A stretch of DNA of 64,000 bases, from NCBI RefSeq assembly GCF_002573715.1, contig NZ_PDHM01000028.1, positions 375,651-439,650 on the forward strand, in the 5' to 3' direction. The position numbers and the translations under genes were made by a program. This document shows, piece after piece, positions 45,188-53,208 of the stretch; within the stretch, counting starts at the first letter, position 1; each line of letters opens with the position of its first letter. Origin of the DNA: Paenibacillus sp. EZ-K15. Its GTDB lineage: Bacteria; Bacillota; Bacilli; Paenibacillales; Paenibacillaceae. The notes beneath the pieces were generated by a model. The model was not told the DNA's origin. It searched no databases and was given only the letters and a program-made list of their open reading frames with translations.

Positions 45188-46108
45188 TTACTTGGACTCA
45201 ATACGACCCAACGGGATGGCACTCTCTTCCAGATCTGCGCGAGCTGCCGGCCAGCTGGAATTGTCGAGGTCGAGCGCGTTGCGAAGGTAGGCCAACGTGA
45301 GCCGCTGGATCAGGGCGACTCGTTCGGGGCTCTCGTCCGTCGTCTCCGCGACGCTGTAGCCGGGGATCCCGCCGAGCGAGTGCTCTGCCCCGAAGAGGGT
45401 GAGCAAGCTCTTGCTGCCCGGGCTCAGGAAGTACGGGTCGGTGAACCAGTCCGGCCCCCGAGTGGACAGTTGAGACTGGTCATGGTCTCCCGCTACCACG
45501 AGAGTCGGCGTGCTCATGTCCGCGAAGCTCGGGTTCATGAAGGGGAAGTGCTCGGCTGCGAACGGAGACAAGTCAGCTCCGCCCCGGCCAGTCGTGGCCA
45601 GCAACACACCCGCCTTAATCCGCGAGTCGGACATGTCCTCTCCCGGTTCGCCGTGCGCATCGAGGACTCGAGCCCCCAGCAGCATGCTCACCGTCTGGCC
45701 GCCCCAGGAGTGTCCAGCTGCGGCGATGCGGCTTCGATCGAGGCGCCCGCTGAGGCCGGGAACGGAAGCCTCAATAAGATCAAGCTGGTCGAGGATGCGC
45801 TTCATGTCCTCGACTCGGAAACGCCAGATCCGTGGTGTACGGGGATCATCAGGAGGAAGGTTCAGCGTCCTCGAGTCGAGATGGGTGGGTTGAATGACGA
45901 CGAAGCCGTGAGCAGCCCAGAAGTCGGCCAACGGGCCGTAGCCGTCCAACGACGAGCCATAGCCGTGCGAGAAAACAATAATAGGCAATTCACTCCCAAT
46001 CGCGGGCGCAGACACTCGAACTTGCAGATCCTCACCACGGTCCGGGGCTGGTAGCACTACCGGCTTCACCGAGACAACTGGAGTAGGCGCACTAACGTTG
46101 ATTTTCAT
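45188..46108 (-). CDS. GC-rich alpha/beta hydrolase (chlorophyllase/PAF-AH type), probably acquired
   Basis: 306 residues. IIVFSHGYGSSLDGY forms the oxyanion region, GHSWGGQ the nucleophile elbow, GDHDQSQL the acid region and AEHSLGG the histidine. No signal peptide. Codons are strongly G/C-ending (CTC, GTC, CGC), unlike neighbours, and the Ala/Arg/Asp-rich composition looks actinobacterial, so recent transfer is likely. AAGAAAGGAACATTT precedes the ATG. It is divergent from a MarR regulator, with two operators between them. Confidence 0.8.
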   Translation of the reverse strand: MKINVSAPTPVVSVKPVVLPAPDRGEDLQVRVSAPAIGSELPIIVFSHGYGSSLDGYGPLADFWAAHGFVVIQPTHLDSRTLNLPPDDPRTPRIWRFRVEDMKRILDQLDLIEASVPGLSGRLDRSRIAAAGHSWGGQTVSMLLGARVLDAHGEPGEDMSDSRIKAGVLLATTGRGGADLSPFAAEHFPFMNPSFADMSTPTLVVAGDHDQSQLSTRGPDWFTDPYFLSPGSKSLLTLFGAEHSLGGIPGYSVAETTDESPERVALIQRLTLAYLRNALDLDNSSWPAARADLEESAIPLGRIESK

Positions 46109-46135
46109 AATAAATGTTCCTTTCTTGGAAAAAGA

Positions 46136-46311
46136 TTAGCCAAACCGTTTCTGGTAGAAGCGGTCAAGCAGGTTCCTGAAATACGGGTACTCTTCGATAA
46201 CACGTTCGAGATAAATCACCAGGGGAGCGGGCCGTCCTCTTTCGAGAATGTGCCCATCGGACCGTTCGCTTCGAGGAGCGCGAGGCGCACGGGCTCACAT
46301 GCGGCCCGCAT
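46136..46311 (-). pseudogene. small frameshifted gene upstream of the hydrolase
   Basis: GGGAGAG sits 7 bp before ATG 46311. The frame reads MRAACEPVRLALLEANGPMG TFSKEDGPLP, then hits TGG TGA. One extra C in the CCCC run (near 46219) would join it to LVIYLERVIEEYPYFRNLLD RFYQKRFG and the stop at 46136, giving 58 residues. It is GC-rich like the hydrolase and lies just upstream in the same direction. Not recognised. Confidence 0.45.
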
Positions 46312-46362
46312 AGTAACACTCTCCCTTTTTACTTCGATGTGCGATCTTTGCAATATAGCCTT

Positions 46363-46380
46363 AGGTTGATGTGTCAACCT
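46363..46380. promoter_or_regulatory. operator 1 (AGGTTGA-N4-TCAACCT)
   Basis: AGGTTGATGTGTCAACCT is an inverted repeat with 7-bp half-sites. It lies between the divergent hydrolase unit and the marR-like gene. A second, closely similar site lies 39 bp away, so both are probably bound by the MarR product. Confidence 0.65.
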
Positions 46381-46401
46381 TTATCGACGATAACACATTG
46401 T

Positions 46402-46417
46402 GGTTGATACGTCAACC
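46402..46417. promoter_or_regulatory. operator 2 (GGTTGA-N4-TCAACC)
   Basis: GGTTGATACGTCAACC repeats the half-sites of operator 1. It lies between TTGTGG (46398) and TATTAT (46422), a plausible -35/-10 pair with an 18-bp spacer for the MarR gene, so binding would block its own promoter. Confidence 0.65.
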
Positions 46418-46433
46418 GTGCTATTATGTTCCT

Positions 46434-46904
46434 ATGGATAAGAACGAACTAAACAAAGAGGAAATGCGAATATGGCATATGTGGAAAGGCTCCTTTCAGA
46501 GCATCTTCGGTCGCGTAATAAAAGAGATGTCGGAGCACACAGGACTATCAGAGGGTGATTATGGGGTATTGGATCGGTTAGACCTTTTGGGGAACGGTAG
46601 CCTTCGCCAACAGGAATTGGCCGACTCGATGGACTGGGATAAGAGTCGATTATCACATCATCTGACGCGGATGGAAAAACGCAGACTTGTGATGAGGAAA
46701 CCATTAGACACGGATCGGGGTGTTCAAGTCGTCATCACTTCCGCTGGAAAATCAGCATTGGATGATGCCCGTCCCATAGTCTCCATGGCAATACGCAAAC
46801 ATTTCCTTGATCAATTAACGGATCAAGACATTGAGTCGATTACTAGGCTGGCGGAAAGGACAAAAACAGGGTCTTCAGCGTCTTGTGAAGCCCCGCCAAC
46901 GTGA
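46434..46904 (+). CDS. MarR-family transcriptional regulator
   Basis: 156 residues from ATG 46434. A winged-helix MarR fold: LSEGDYGVLDRL, LRQQELADSMDWDKSRLSHHLTRMEKRRLVMRK (recognition helix and wing), then the dimer helices. Upstream in-frame start codons fall inside the operators and are rejected. No ribosome site is visible, and the predicted -10 box (46422-46427) would start transcription at about the ATG, so the mRNA may be leaderless. It likely represses itself and the divergent hydrolase. Confidence 0.82.
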   Translation: MDKNELNKEEMRIWHMWKGSFQSIFGRVIKEMSEHTGLSEGDYGVLDRLDLLGNGSLRQQELADSMDWDKSRLSHHLTRMEKRRLVMRKPLDTDRGVQVVITSAGKSALDDARPIVSMAIRKHFLDQLTDQDIESITRLAERTKTGSSASCEAPPT

Positions 46905-46956
46905 CTGCGTTTTTGATGTTATTCATGAAGTGGATAAGTGGACCGGTACTCAATGA

Positions 46957-46991
46957 AAAGAACTCTCCAGATTCGGAGGGTTCTTTCATTT
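46957..46991 (+). terminator. rho-independent terminator
   Basis: AAAGAACTCTCC and GGAGGGTTCTTT pair, followed by CATTTTTA. It lies 52 bp after the MarR stop. Confidence 0.75.
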
Positions 46992-47085
46992 TTATCCATA
47001 TACTTCGCCCTTATCGACAGTTACTTTTTACTGTTTACCGTCACTTGTGATACGATTCTCCGCACTGTCTGCACCGGCATGTTTT

Positions 47086-47118
47086 AAGGCCATCCTTTGC
47101 GGGATGGCCTTTTCTTTT
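47086..47118. terminator. bidirectional terminator hairpin
   Basis: AAGGCCATCC and GGGATGGCCTT form a 10-bp stem with T-rich sequence (TTCTTTT) on the plus side and AAAAC on the other. It stands between the MarR gene and the 3' end of the ligase relic. Confidence 0.65.
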
Positions 47119-47147
47119 AGTCACGTTTACTTAACTATTCCTTTTGC

Positions 47148-47402
47148 TTAGCTCTTCGGAATCAGATTGGATAATTGCTTGTGTAGCTGCTTTTTGTCCA
47201 CCTTATCCACGACCGTTCGAGCCAAATTATCTAGGATGAACAGTTGAGTTGGCCATTTATGCCTTGCGAGACTCGGTTCGCAAAACGCCTGCAGCTGTGC
47301 CAGGTCCAAGCTACCGCCATCCCGCAGAACAACGCAAGCGACGAGCTTCTCACCTTCGCAAGGAAGTGAGAGTCCGATCACCGCCGAATCATTAACCATC
47401 AT
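47148..47402 (-). pseudogene. 3' relic of an AMP-binding acyl-CoA synthetase/ligase gene
   Basis: 84 codons encode only the C-terminal lid domain (NDSAVIGLSLPCEGEKLVAC; ARHKWPTQLFILDNLARTVVDKVDKKQL, containing the hinge-side catalytic Lys). The adenylation core of about 400 residues is missing. The homology stops at 47400, exactly where the dispersed repeat (47401-47511) begins. It looks truncated by an insertion or a deletion at that element. Confidence 0.7.
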
Positions 47403-47511
47403 TATTCAGGTGTTAAAACTTGGATTAATAAGAGAATACCACTTATTATGAATGATTGGGCATTCATCTTTCCAATAAAATACACCAATCCTACTAATAC
47501 ATTGTCCTTCT
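47401..47511 (+). repeat. dispersed repeat, 110-bp segment
   Basis: Matches 42044-42154 (ATTATTCAGGTGTTAAAAC; TTAATAAGAGAATACCAC; AATGATTGGG). The copy ends before the VQLNGSIGEK-encoding part. It abuts the truncated ligase gene. Confidence 0.65.
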
Positions 47512-47972
47512 ACCAGGAGATCAATTGCCACCTATGTTGAGCTAATCCAGCACGTCCGGCAGGCTCTATTCGTGTGGAATGCCTTGAATATGATGCCTCA
47601 TTTTGTTTTCAACACCGTAAAAATGCTCTTGTTTTAAAATTTTCCTTGTTCAATAATCCTTATCCTGCTATTATGAAATAGCGTGATTTTTGGAAAGCGA
47701 ATAGTCAATATATTTAGGATCTTTCCAAGCAGATAATATTTGACCACTTCCATTTAGGAAGTTAAGGCCATACGGACAGCCGGGTCAATTGCCGATTGGC
47801 AACTTTCGTTGCCTTATTGATTGAGTTCAAAGCTCAAATTTTATAAGTTGGTTACTTTACAACCAGTGCTTCTGCACACAACTTGTGAAACGGTCAATAA
47901 GAGTGGTAAAAGTAATTATTTGCTATATAGACTCTGATCCTAACATGATATATTTGAATATTAAGCGCCTTT
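47512..47972. other. AT-rich non-coding region upstream of the polyamine leader
   Basis: About 460 bp without a supported gene. Several imperfect dyads are present. No clear promoter pair was identified, although one for the leader transcript must lie here or just beyond. Confidence 0.3.
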
Positions 47973-48110
47973 CTATAAAACGTTGAGTTTTATAGCTGAC
48001 TGACGAGCAAGCAAGAGGTTTGTGCGGTCATGCTTATTGGGACTATCTTATTATTTGACTATATCAAAGCAAGTGTGATGCGCATGGTGCGTGTTTCGCT
48101 TGCTTTTTTT
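47973..48110 (+). promoter_or_regulatory. attenuator-like leader of the carboxynorspermidine operon
   Basis: Hairpin CTATAAAAC-GTTGA-GTTTTATAG (47973-47995) is followed by AGCAAGCAAG (48006-48015). Then comes a strong terminator hairpin with arms AAAGCAAG (48066-48073) and CTTGCTTT (48099-48106) plus inner pairing, ending in seven T. AGCAAGC at 48006-48012 can pair perfectly with GCTTGCT at 48098-48104, which would undo the terminator. The layout is that of a riboswitch or attenuator. No known class was recognised. Confidence 0.5.
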
Positions 48111-48155
48111 GTTGCCGTTTTACATTTAAAAAAATTATTTCGGATAGGAGATTGA
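48030..48155 (+). CDS. possible leader ORF across the terminator
   Basis: 41 codons from ATG 48030 (AAGAGG about 11 bp upstream) to TGA 48155, 3 bp before the synthase ATG. The peptide is hydrophobic and basic (MLIGTILLFDYIKASVMRMV ... LHLKKLFRIGD). It runs through the terminator hairpin, so translating ribosomes would prevent that hairpin. It may equally be a chance frame. Confidence 0.25.
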   Translation: MLIGTILLFDYIKASVMRMVRVSLAFFVAVLHLKKLFRIGD

Positions 48156-48158
48156 AAA

Positions 48159-49397
48159 ATGGGAAAAGCACTAATCATTGGCGCCGGCGGCGTAGCATCT
48201 GTAGCCATTCATAAATGCGTTCAAAACAGCGAGGTTTTCGAAGAAATCTGTATCGCCAGCCGTACGAAATCCAAATGCGATGAGCTGAAAGCAAAATTGG
48301 AGGGTGGCAAAACCAAAATTACGACCGCACAGGTCGATGCAAACAACGTAGACGAGCTGATCGCTCTGATTAACGAAGTCAAACCGGATATCGTCATGAA
48401 CCTGGCTCTGCCTTACCAAGATTTGACGATCATGGATGCTTGCCTGGCCACCAAAACGCACTATATGGATACGGCAAACTATGAGCCGGAAGATACGGCG
48501 AAATTCGAATACAAATGGCAATGGGATTACCGCGAACGCTTTGAAAAAGCAGGAATCACAGCTCTTTTGGGCAGCGGATTCGATCCAGGCGTAACCGGCG
48601 TATTCTCCGCTTATGCGCTGAAACACTATTTTGACGAAATCGAATATATCGACATTCTGGATTGCAACGGTGGGGATCACGGCTATCCTTTCGCAACGAA
48701 CTTCAACCCAGAAATCAACATCCGTGAAGTATCCGCTAACGGACGCTACTGGGAAAACGGGGAATGGATCGAGACGAAGCCGATGGAAATTAAGCGTGAA
48801 TATAACTTCGCTGAAGTCGGCCAAAAGGATATGTACCTGCTCTACCATGAAGAGCTTGAATCCCTTGCGCAAAACATGCCTGGATTGAAACGCATCCGAT
48901 TCTTCATGACTTTCGGTCAAAGCTATCTCATGCACTTAAAGGCGCTTGAGAACGTAGGAATGACTTCCATCGAACCGATCGAATACGAAGGAAAACAAAT
49001 CATTCCGCTTCAATTCCTGAAGGCCGTACTCCCGGACCCGGCTTCCCTGGGACCTCGGACAGTGGGCAAGACGAACATCGGCTGTATCTTTAAAGGAAAA
49101 AAAGACGGCCAAGACAAGACTTACTACGTCTACAATGTTTGCGACCATCAAGAGTGCTATAAAGAAGTGGGCTCCCAAGCCATCTCCTATACAACTGGCG
49201 TGCCTGCCATGATCGGCGCGGCGATGGTCATGACGGGCAAATGGAATAAACCGGGCGTATTCAATATCGAAGAGTTCGATCCGGATCCATTCATGGAAGA
49301 ACTGAACAAATGGGGACTTCCATGGGTAGAAGACTTCAATCCGGTGCTTGTTGACGCATTGCCTGAGGAAGCGAAACAGCCGGAGCTCGTTCGCTAA
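48159..49397 (+). CDS. carboxynorspermidine/carboxyspermidine synthase (saccharopine-dehydrogenase family)
   Basis: 412 residues. Rossmann motif IIGAGGVASVA (5-16), NLALPYQDLTIMDACL, YMDTANYEPED, and GSGFDPGVTGVFSAYALKHYFDEI in the substrate domain, as in CASDH. It reductively couples aspartate semialdehyde with diaminopropane or putrescine using NADPH. Start ATG follows AGGAG at 48146. It is 1 bp upstream of the decarboxylase gene, giving a two-gene polyamine operon that makes norspermidine or spermidine without S-adenosylmethionine decarboxylase. Confidence 0.9.
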   Translation: MGKALIIGAGGVASVAIHKCVQNSEVFEEICIASRTKSKCDELKAKLEGGKTKITTAQVDANNVDELIALINEVKPDIVMNLALPYQDLTIMDACLATKTHYMDTANYEPEDTAKFEYKWQWDYRERFEKAGITALLGSGFDPGVTGVFSAYALKHYFDEIEYIDILDCNGGDHGYPFATNFNPEINIREVSANGRYWENGEWIETKPMEIKREYNFAEVGQKDMYLLYHEELESLAQNMPGLKRIRFFMTFGQSYLMHLKALENVGMTSIEPIEYEGKQIIPLQFLKAVLPDPASLGPRTVGKTNIGCIFKGKKDGQDKTYYVYNVCDHQECYKEVGSQAISYTTGVPAMIGAAMVMTGKWNKPGVFNIEEFDPDPFMEELNKWGLPWVEDFNPVLVDALPEEAKQPELVR

Positions 49398-49398
49398 T

Positions 49399-50526
49399 AT
49401 GCGGTTCGAGGAATTACCGACACCCTGTTTCGTCGTCGATGAAGCACTCATCGAAAAAAACCTGAACATTTTGAACGGCGTTATGCAGCGTACGGGAGCC
49501 AAGATTGTGCTGGCGCAAAAAGCTTTTTCCATGACGGCCATGTATCCCCTCATCGGACAATACTTAAGCGGCACGACTGCGAGCGGTTTATTCGAAGCGC
49601 GGCTGGGTCACGAGGAAATGGGTAAAGAAAATCACGTCTTTGCCCCTGCCTATCGTGAAGATGAAATCGACGAAATTATTTCCATTTGCGATCATATTAT
49701 CTTTAACTCCTTCTCCCAGTTGGAAAAGTATAAAACGAAGGCTCTTGCTGCAGGTAGAAAAGTTGGCCTTCGCATCAATCCGGAATGCTCGACGCAAGAG
49801 GGACATGAAATCTATGACCCCTGTTCGCCGGGGTCCAGATTCGGCGTGAAACGAGAGGATTTCCGGCCGGAACTGCTCGAAGGCGTTACGGGACTGCACT
49901 TCCATACCCTGTGCCAACAGAACTCGGATGATTTGGAGACCACGCTGAATGCGGTCGAAGAAAAGTTCGATCCCTGGCTGCCGCAGATGGAATGGATCAA
50001 TTTCGGTGGCGGTCACCATATCACCAGAGACGACTATGATATCCCGAGACTCGAAGCTTGCATTTCACGAATGCAGAATAAATACGGCTTGGAAGTCTAC
50101 CTTGAGCCCGGAGAAGCCATCGCACTCAATGCGGGCTATATGGTCACCTCCGTGCTGGATATCCATCGAAACGGTATTGAGATCGCGATCGTAGACACGT
50201 CGGCTACTTGCCATATGCCCGATGTTCTGGAAATGCCTTATCGTCCACCACTCGTCGATTCGGGCGAAGCCGGGGAGAAACCATACACCTATCGGCTTGG
50301 CGGTCCGACCTGCCTGACGGGTGATGTCATCGGAGACTATTCCTTCGATCAGCCCCTTAAGAACGGTGACAGATTAGTGTTTGAAGATATGGCGATCTAC
50401 TCCATGGTCAAAACCAACACCTTTAACGGCATGCCGCTGCCGGCCATCGCCGTGCAGGAGAAAGACGGAAACTGCCGCATCGTTCGCGAGTTCGGCTATA
50501 AGGATTTTAAGATGAGACTCGCTTAA
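49399..50526 (+). CDS. nspC: carboxynorspermidine decarboxylase
   Basis: 375 residues, a fold-III PLP enzyme of the alanine-racemase/ornithine-decarboxylase type. PLP lysine K41 in VLAQKAFS, then GLRINPECS, HFHTLCQQ, INFGGGHHITR, EPGEAI and GPTCLTGDVIGDY. It decarboxylates carboxy(nor)spermidine to (nor)spermidine. The ATG lies 1 bp after the synthase stop, and an earlier in-frame start would lie inside that gene. Confidence 0.92.
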   Translation: MRFEELPTPCFVVDEALIEKNLNILNGVMQRTGAKIVLAQKAFSMTAMYPLIGQYLSGTTASGLFEARLGHEEMGKENHVFAPAYREDEIDEIISICDHIIFNSFSQLEKYKTKALAAGRKVGLRINPECSTQEGHEIYDPCSPGSRFGVKREDFRPELLEGVTGLHFHTLCQQNSDDLETTLNAVEEKFDPWLPQMEWINFGGGHHITRDDYDIPRLEACISRMQNKYGLEVYLEPGEAIALNAGYMVTSVLDIHRNGIEIAIVDTSATCHMPDVLEMPYRPPLVDSGEAGEKPYTYRLGGPTCLTGDVIGDYSFDQPLKNGDRLVFEDMAIYSMVKTNTFNGMPLPAIAVQEKDGNCRIVREFGYKDFKMRLA

Positions 50527-50536
50527 AGAATAATTA

Positions 50537-50575
50537 AAAGCCTTAGCCCTGCAAGTAAGGGTTAAGGCTTTTTTG
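50537..50575 (+). terminator. terminator of the polyamine operon
   Basis: AAAGCCTTAGCCCT pairs with AAGGGTTAAGGCTTT, followed by a T run, 10 bp past the decarboxylase stop. Confidence 0.88.
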
Positions 50576-50584
50576 TCTAACGTC

Positions 50585-50616
50585 TAGTTCAGTTTAACGG
50601 GGCTATCGGCGAAAAT
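50585..50616 (+). repeat. dispersed repeat, short copy
   Basis: TAGTTCAGTTTAACG...CTATCGGCGAAAAT matches the 32-bp 3' part of the repeat at 42162-42193. The frame reads VQFNGAIGEN. It lies immediately after the polyamine-operon terminator. Confidence 0.6.
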
Positions 50617-50702
50617 TCACCACGGCACTTAAACGCCAACCATCTTTATTTGTAATGACCCATAACCATATTCAAAGGATCTTTATCACAAACGTATGCA
50701 CA

Positions 50703-51191
50703 TTATACCAGCTCATCCGCGATCATTTTTGCCTTTTCCGCAAGCTCTCTCATATCATCGGCCGGAACAAGCTCGGCTAATTCGTAAGCCAGCGGATTAC
50801 GGGAAAACTTGTACAATTCATCCCGAAGCAGGCTCCTTTTTTCTTCGGAGGCATCTATATAAAGTTTGCACGGCTGCCTAGACGCATCCAAATCATGCAA
50901 ATCGACATAGCCTGATTTATGAGACTCCAACACAATGGCTGAAAGATCGATTAGAGCTGAGCAGGCAATATCAAGTTCTCCTCGAAACGTGCCGTTAGCA
51001 TTTTTTATATCAAACCCAATACTTCCGCCGTTCTCCAAGTCCCCCTCAGCAAGCAGCACATCGAAACCCAAGTCCTCTAAAATCTGATTGAGCGTCACAT
51101 CCGTTGAGTCCAATTGTTCCAAATAGTCTATTAATGCCAGCGAATCATCGGAACCGCCAATTAAATCTCCCCACCATTTGCTTATGTACAT
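50703..51191 (-). CDS. hypothetical protein
   Basis: 162 residues from ATG 51191, preceded by GGGAGAAG; an upstream start at 51218 lies before that site. Acidic and soluble, beginning MYISKWWGDLIGGSDDSLAL. Not recognised; size and character are those of small immunity-type proteins, but no toxin gene is adjacent. It may share a transcript with the gene upstream (51252-52925). Confidence 0.6.
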   Translation of the reverse strand: MYISKWWGDLIGGSDDSLALIDYLEQLDSTDVTLNQILEDLGFDVLLAEGDLENGGSIGFDIKNANGTFRGELDIACSALIDLSAIVLESHKSGYVDLHDLDASRQPCKLYIDASEEKRSLLRDELYKFSRNPLAYELAELVPADDMRELAEKAKMIADELV

Positions 51192-51251
51192 GTTCTTCTC
51201 CCACTTTCTTTTAAGCATTGTAATTATCCAATTAAGATCGAGCAGCCACCA

Positions 51252-52925
51252 TCATTCTATGCCCGCTGCCTTTAACAGGCGAAGCAGCAGCTCCTTGCGC
51301 GGTTCCTGCGCCTTGCGAGCCAATGCAGCCAGCTTCTCCAACTTGCCCCAGATCGGGTACAGTACCCGCTCGGCCTCATCATCCGACAAAGTCTCTATTT
51401 GCTGTACGAATAGCGTCAGCTTGTCTTCGCTTTCCAGCTCCGGCTGAATCTTCAGCTTTAGCGAATCGTGGGAGCGCAGCAGGCAGACGATCAAGGTAGG
51501 AATCGAGCGTTCCGTTATGCCATAGGTTGCGGCAAAAACGGCTGTGAACTTGTCATGCACCAGCTGGTGCTCATCATCCACAAGGTCCATGTAAGCTTCA
51601 ACAAGCGGAAAATAACGCTCGGACGAAAGCCCCAGCCCGAACACAGCATAACTGCCCGGCATGGCGCTTTTTTCGTCCTCCGTATCTTCATACCATTCAA
51701 ATTCTACCATCGCCTCACGAGCATATTCCTCCAATAACGGATGCAGCTCGGAATAAGCCAGAGCATTCGCAAACAAACGGTGCGTGTCCGATTTGGCAAG
51801 CCCCTTGACGGGCAAATACTCTCTCACGCTGGATTTTAACTTGATTTTGTAGCTTTTCGGGAAGCCCTTTCGAAGCAGAGAGAGAATAAACAAAATCGCC
51901 CGCTCATACGCCCCGGCTTCTTCCTTGCGAATGACGATGGTGAAGAGGGAAAAGACATCGTTAGCCTTGCATTCAACCAATTCATGGTGCATATTCACTT
52001 CGTCGTGAGAGAAGCTGTCGCTGCCCTCCTTCAACATGCGTACGGCTTTGCCGCTGCCAAGCTGCTCCGCCAGCTCCAGAAAAGTCTGCCCCCTAAATTT
52101 GCTGTAGTTCGGCTCATAACGAATAATCATTACCGCGCCGTACAACAGAAGGTCAATAGGCTGATTCGGCTCATCCTTATTCTCAAGAACAGCATCCGGC
52201 TTGAGCACATATTCATTAGTCCTGTATTCGGAACGGGTGACGTCATAGTAACGTGGCAGGAATACATCCTCGGCCCAGCCCGTCAAAGCCCTAATAATAT
52301 CTCTTCGATGCTCCGCGAGAGCCTCAACCCGTTCTTTATTCAACTCCTGAATCCGGTCAAATAAAGCGATCGCCTTTGCGGCTTCCGGTTCGGGGAACAA
52401 ATACGGATCCAGCAGATGACGCGCCAAAAAGAAAGTTTCCAGCGGCTTTGTCGGGTAAGTGCCCTTCTCCAGTTTTTTCTCGATATAGGACTGAATTCGC
52501 TCCAGAAGCTGACGCTTTTTCGCTTCATATACAGTTTCCAGCACTGTTAATTCCACAAGCCCGTCTGTCGTCGCGAAGGTTCCTTGAAAGGTAAACTGGT
52601 AATTGATCAACGGCGACGTTTCCACCTTCTCCAGCCTCTCCCTGACGATTTCCGCCAGCAGTGGCTGAACCTCATGCAGTATCTGCTCCCGCGTAAAGGG
52701 CGAAACTTTCATCGACTTTTTGCCTGCGGCGCTCCCCACAGATCTCGAACTGTCAACCCTAGTCCTCCCCGGCCGATAATCCAGCATGACAAAGTTAAAG
52801 ATGCCTACTTGCAGCGTGGTGCGTAAGACCACTTCCTCTACGTTCGTTCGATTCTCCTGTTCGTCAAACCATTTATGAATGGCCGTTTTCATCTCTTCCA
52901 ACGCTTCTTTCTGCAATTCGTTCAT
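51252..52925 (-). CDS. large uncharacterised cytoplasmic protein
   Basis: 557 residues, predominantly helical and acidic, with no signal peptide, membrane segment or catalytic motif I can name. It may belong to a domain-of-unknown-function family (DUF6138-like), but I cannot confirm this. The start at 52925 follows AAAGGTGAGA on the minus strand. It ends 60 bp before the next minus-strand gene. Confidence 0.6.
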   Translation of the reverse strand: MNELQKEALEEMKTAIHKWFDEQENRTNVEEVVLRTTLQVGIFNFVMLDYRPGRTRVDSSRSVGSAAGKKSMKVSPFTREQILHEVQPLLAEIVRERLEKVETSPLINYQFTFQGTFATTDGLVELTVLETVYEAKKRQLLERIQSYIEKKLEKGTYPTKPLETFFLARHLLDPYLFPEPEAAKAIALFDRIQELNKERVEALAEHRRDIIRALTGWAEDVFLPRYYDVTRSEYRTNEYVLKPDAVLENKDEPNQPIDLLLYGAVMIIRYEPNYSKFRGQTFLELAEQLGSGKAVRMLKEGSDSFSHDEVNMHHELVECKANDVFSLFTIVIRKEEAGAYERAILFILSLLRKGFPKSYKIKLKSSVREYLPVKGLAKSDTHRLFANALAYSELHPLLEEYAREAMVEFEWYEDTEDEKSAMPGSYAVFGLGLSSERYFPLVEAYMDLVDDEHQLVHDKFTAVFAATYGITERSIPTLIVCLLRSHDSLKLKIQPELESEDKLTLFVQQIETLSDDEAERVLYPIWGKLEKLAALARKAQEPRKELLLRLLKAAGIE

Positions 52926-53085
52926 TGTCTCTCACCTTTCCACATATTCCATCTTTTCTCAACATTATCATACTATGAAAATAGAAATCCTTGTTGAAAC
53001 TATATACCTCTTCTGGAGACCAGATAAATACTTTTGAAATCGAAAAGCTTTATTGACCAAAATAAATCACTTGCGGACACAAATG

Positions 53086-53119
53086 AAAATGAGCCCGGTA
53101 TAATTACCGGACTCATTTT
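53086..53119 (-). terminator. terminator of the 2011-residue protein gene
   Basis: AAAATGAGCCCGGTA and TACCGGACTCATTTT pair around a TAAT loop with one mismatch. It lies about 90 bp past the 53209 stop and is flanked by A/T tracts, so it may work in both directions. Confidence 0.8.
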
Positions 53120-53208
53120 ATTAAACTGCCCAATACTTGAGATTCCTTTAACCGGAATCTTTTATTCACCTTTGCCGACATAATAAATGTCGTGCCGCTC
53201 AAGCAATC

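Noticed and set aside
45188..46108. Plus-strand frame opposite the GC-rich hydrolase
   Set aside because: GC-rich genes leave long reverse frames; the minus-strand product has a full catalytic motif set.
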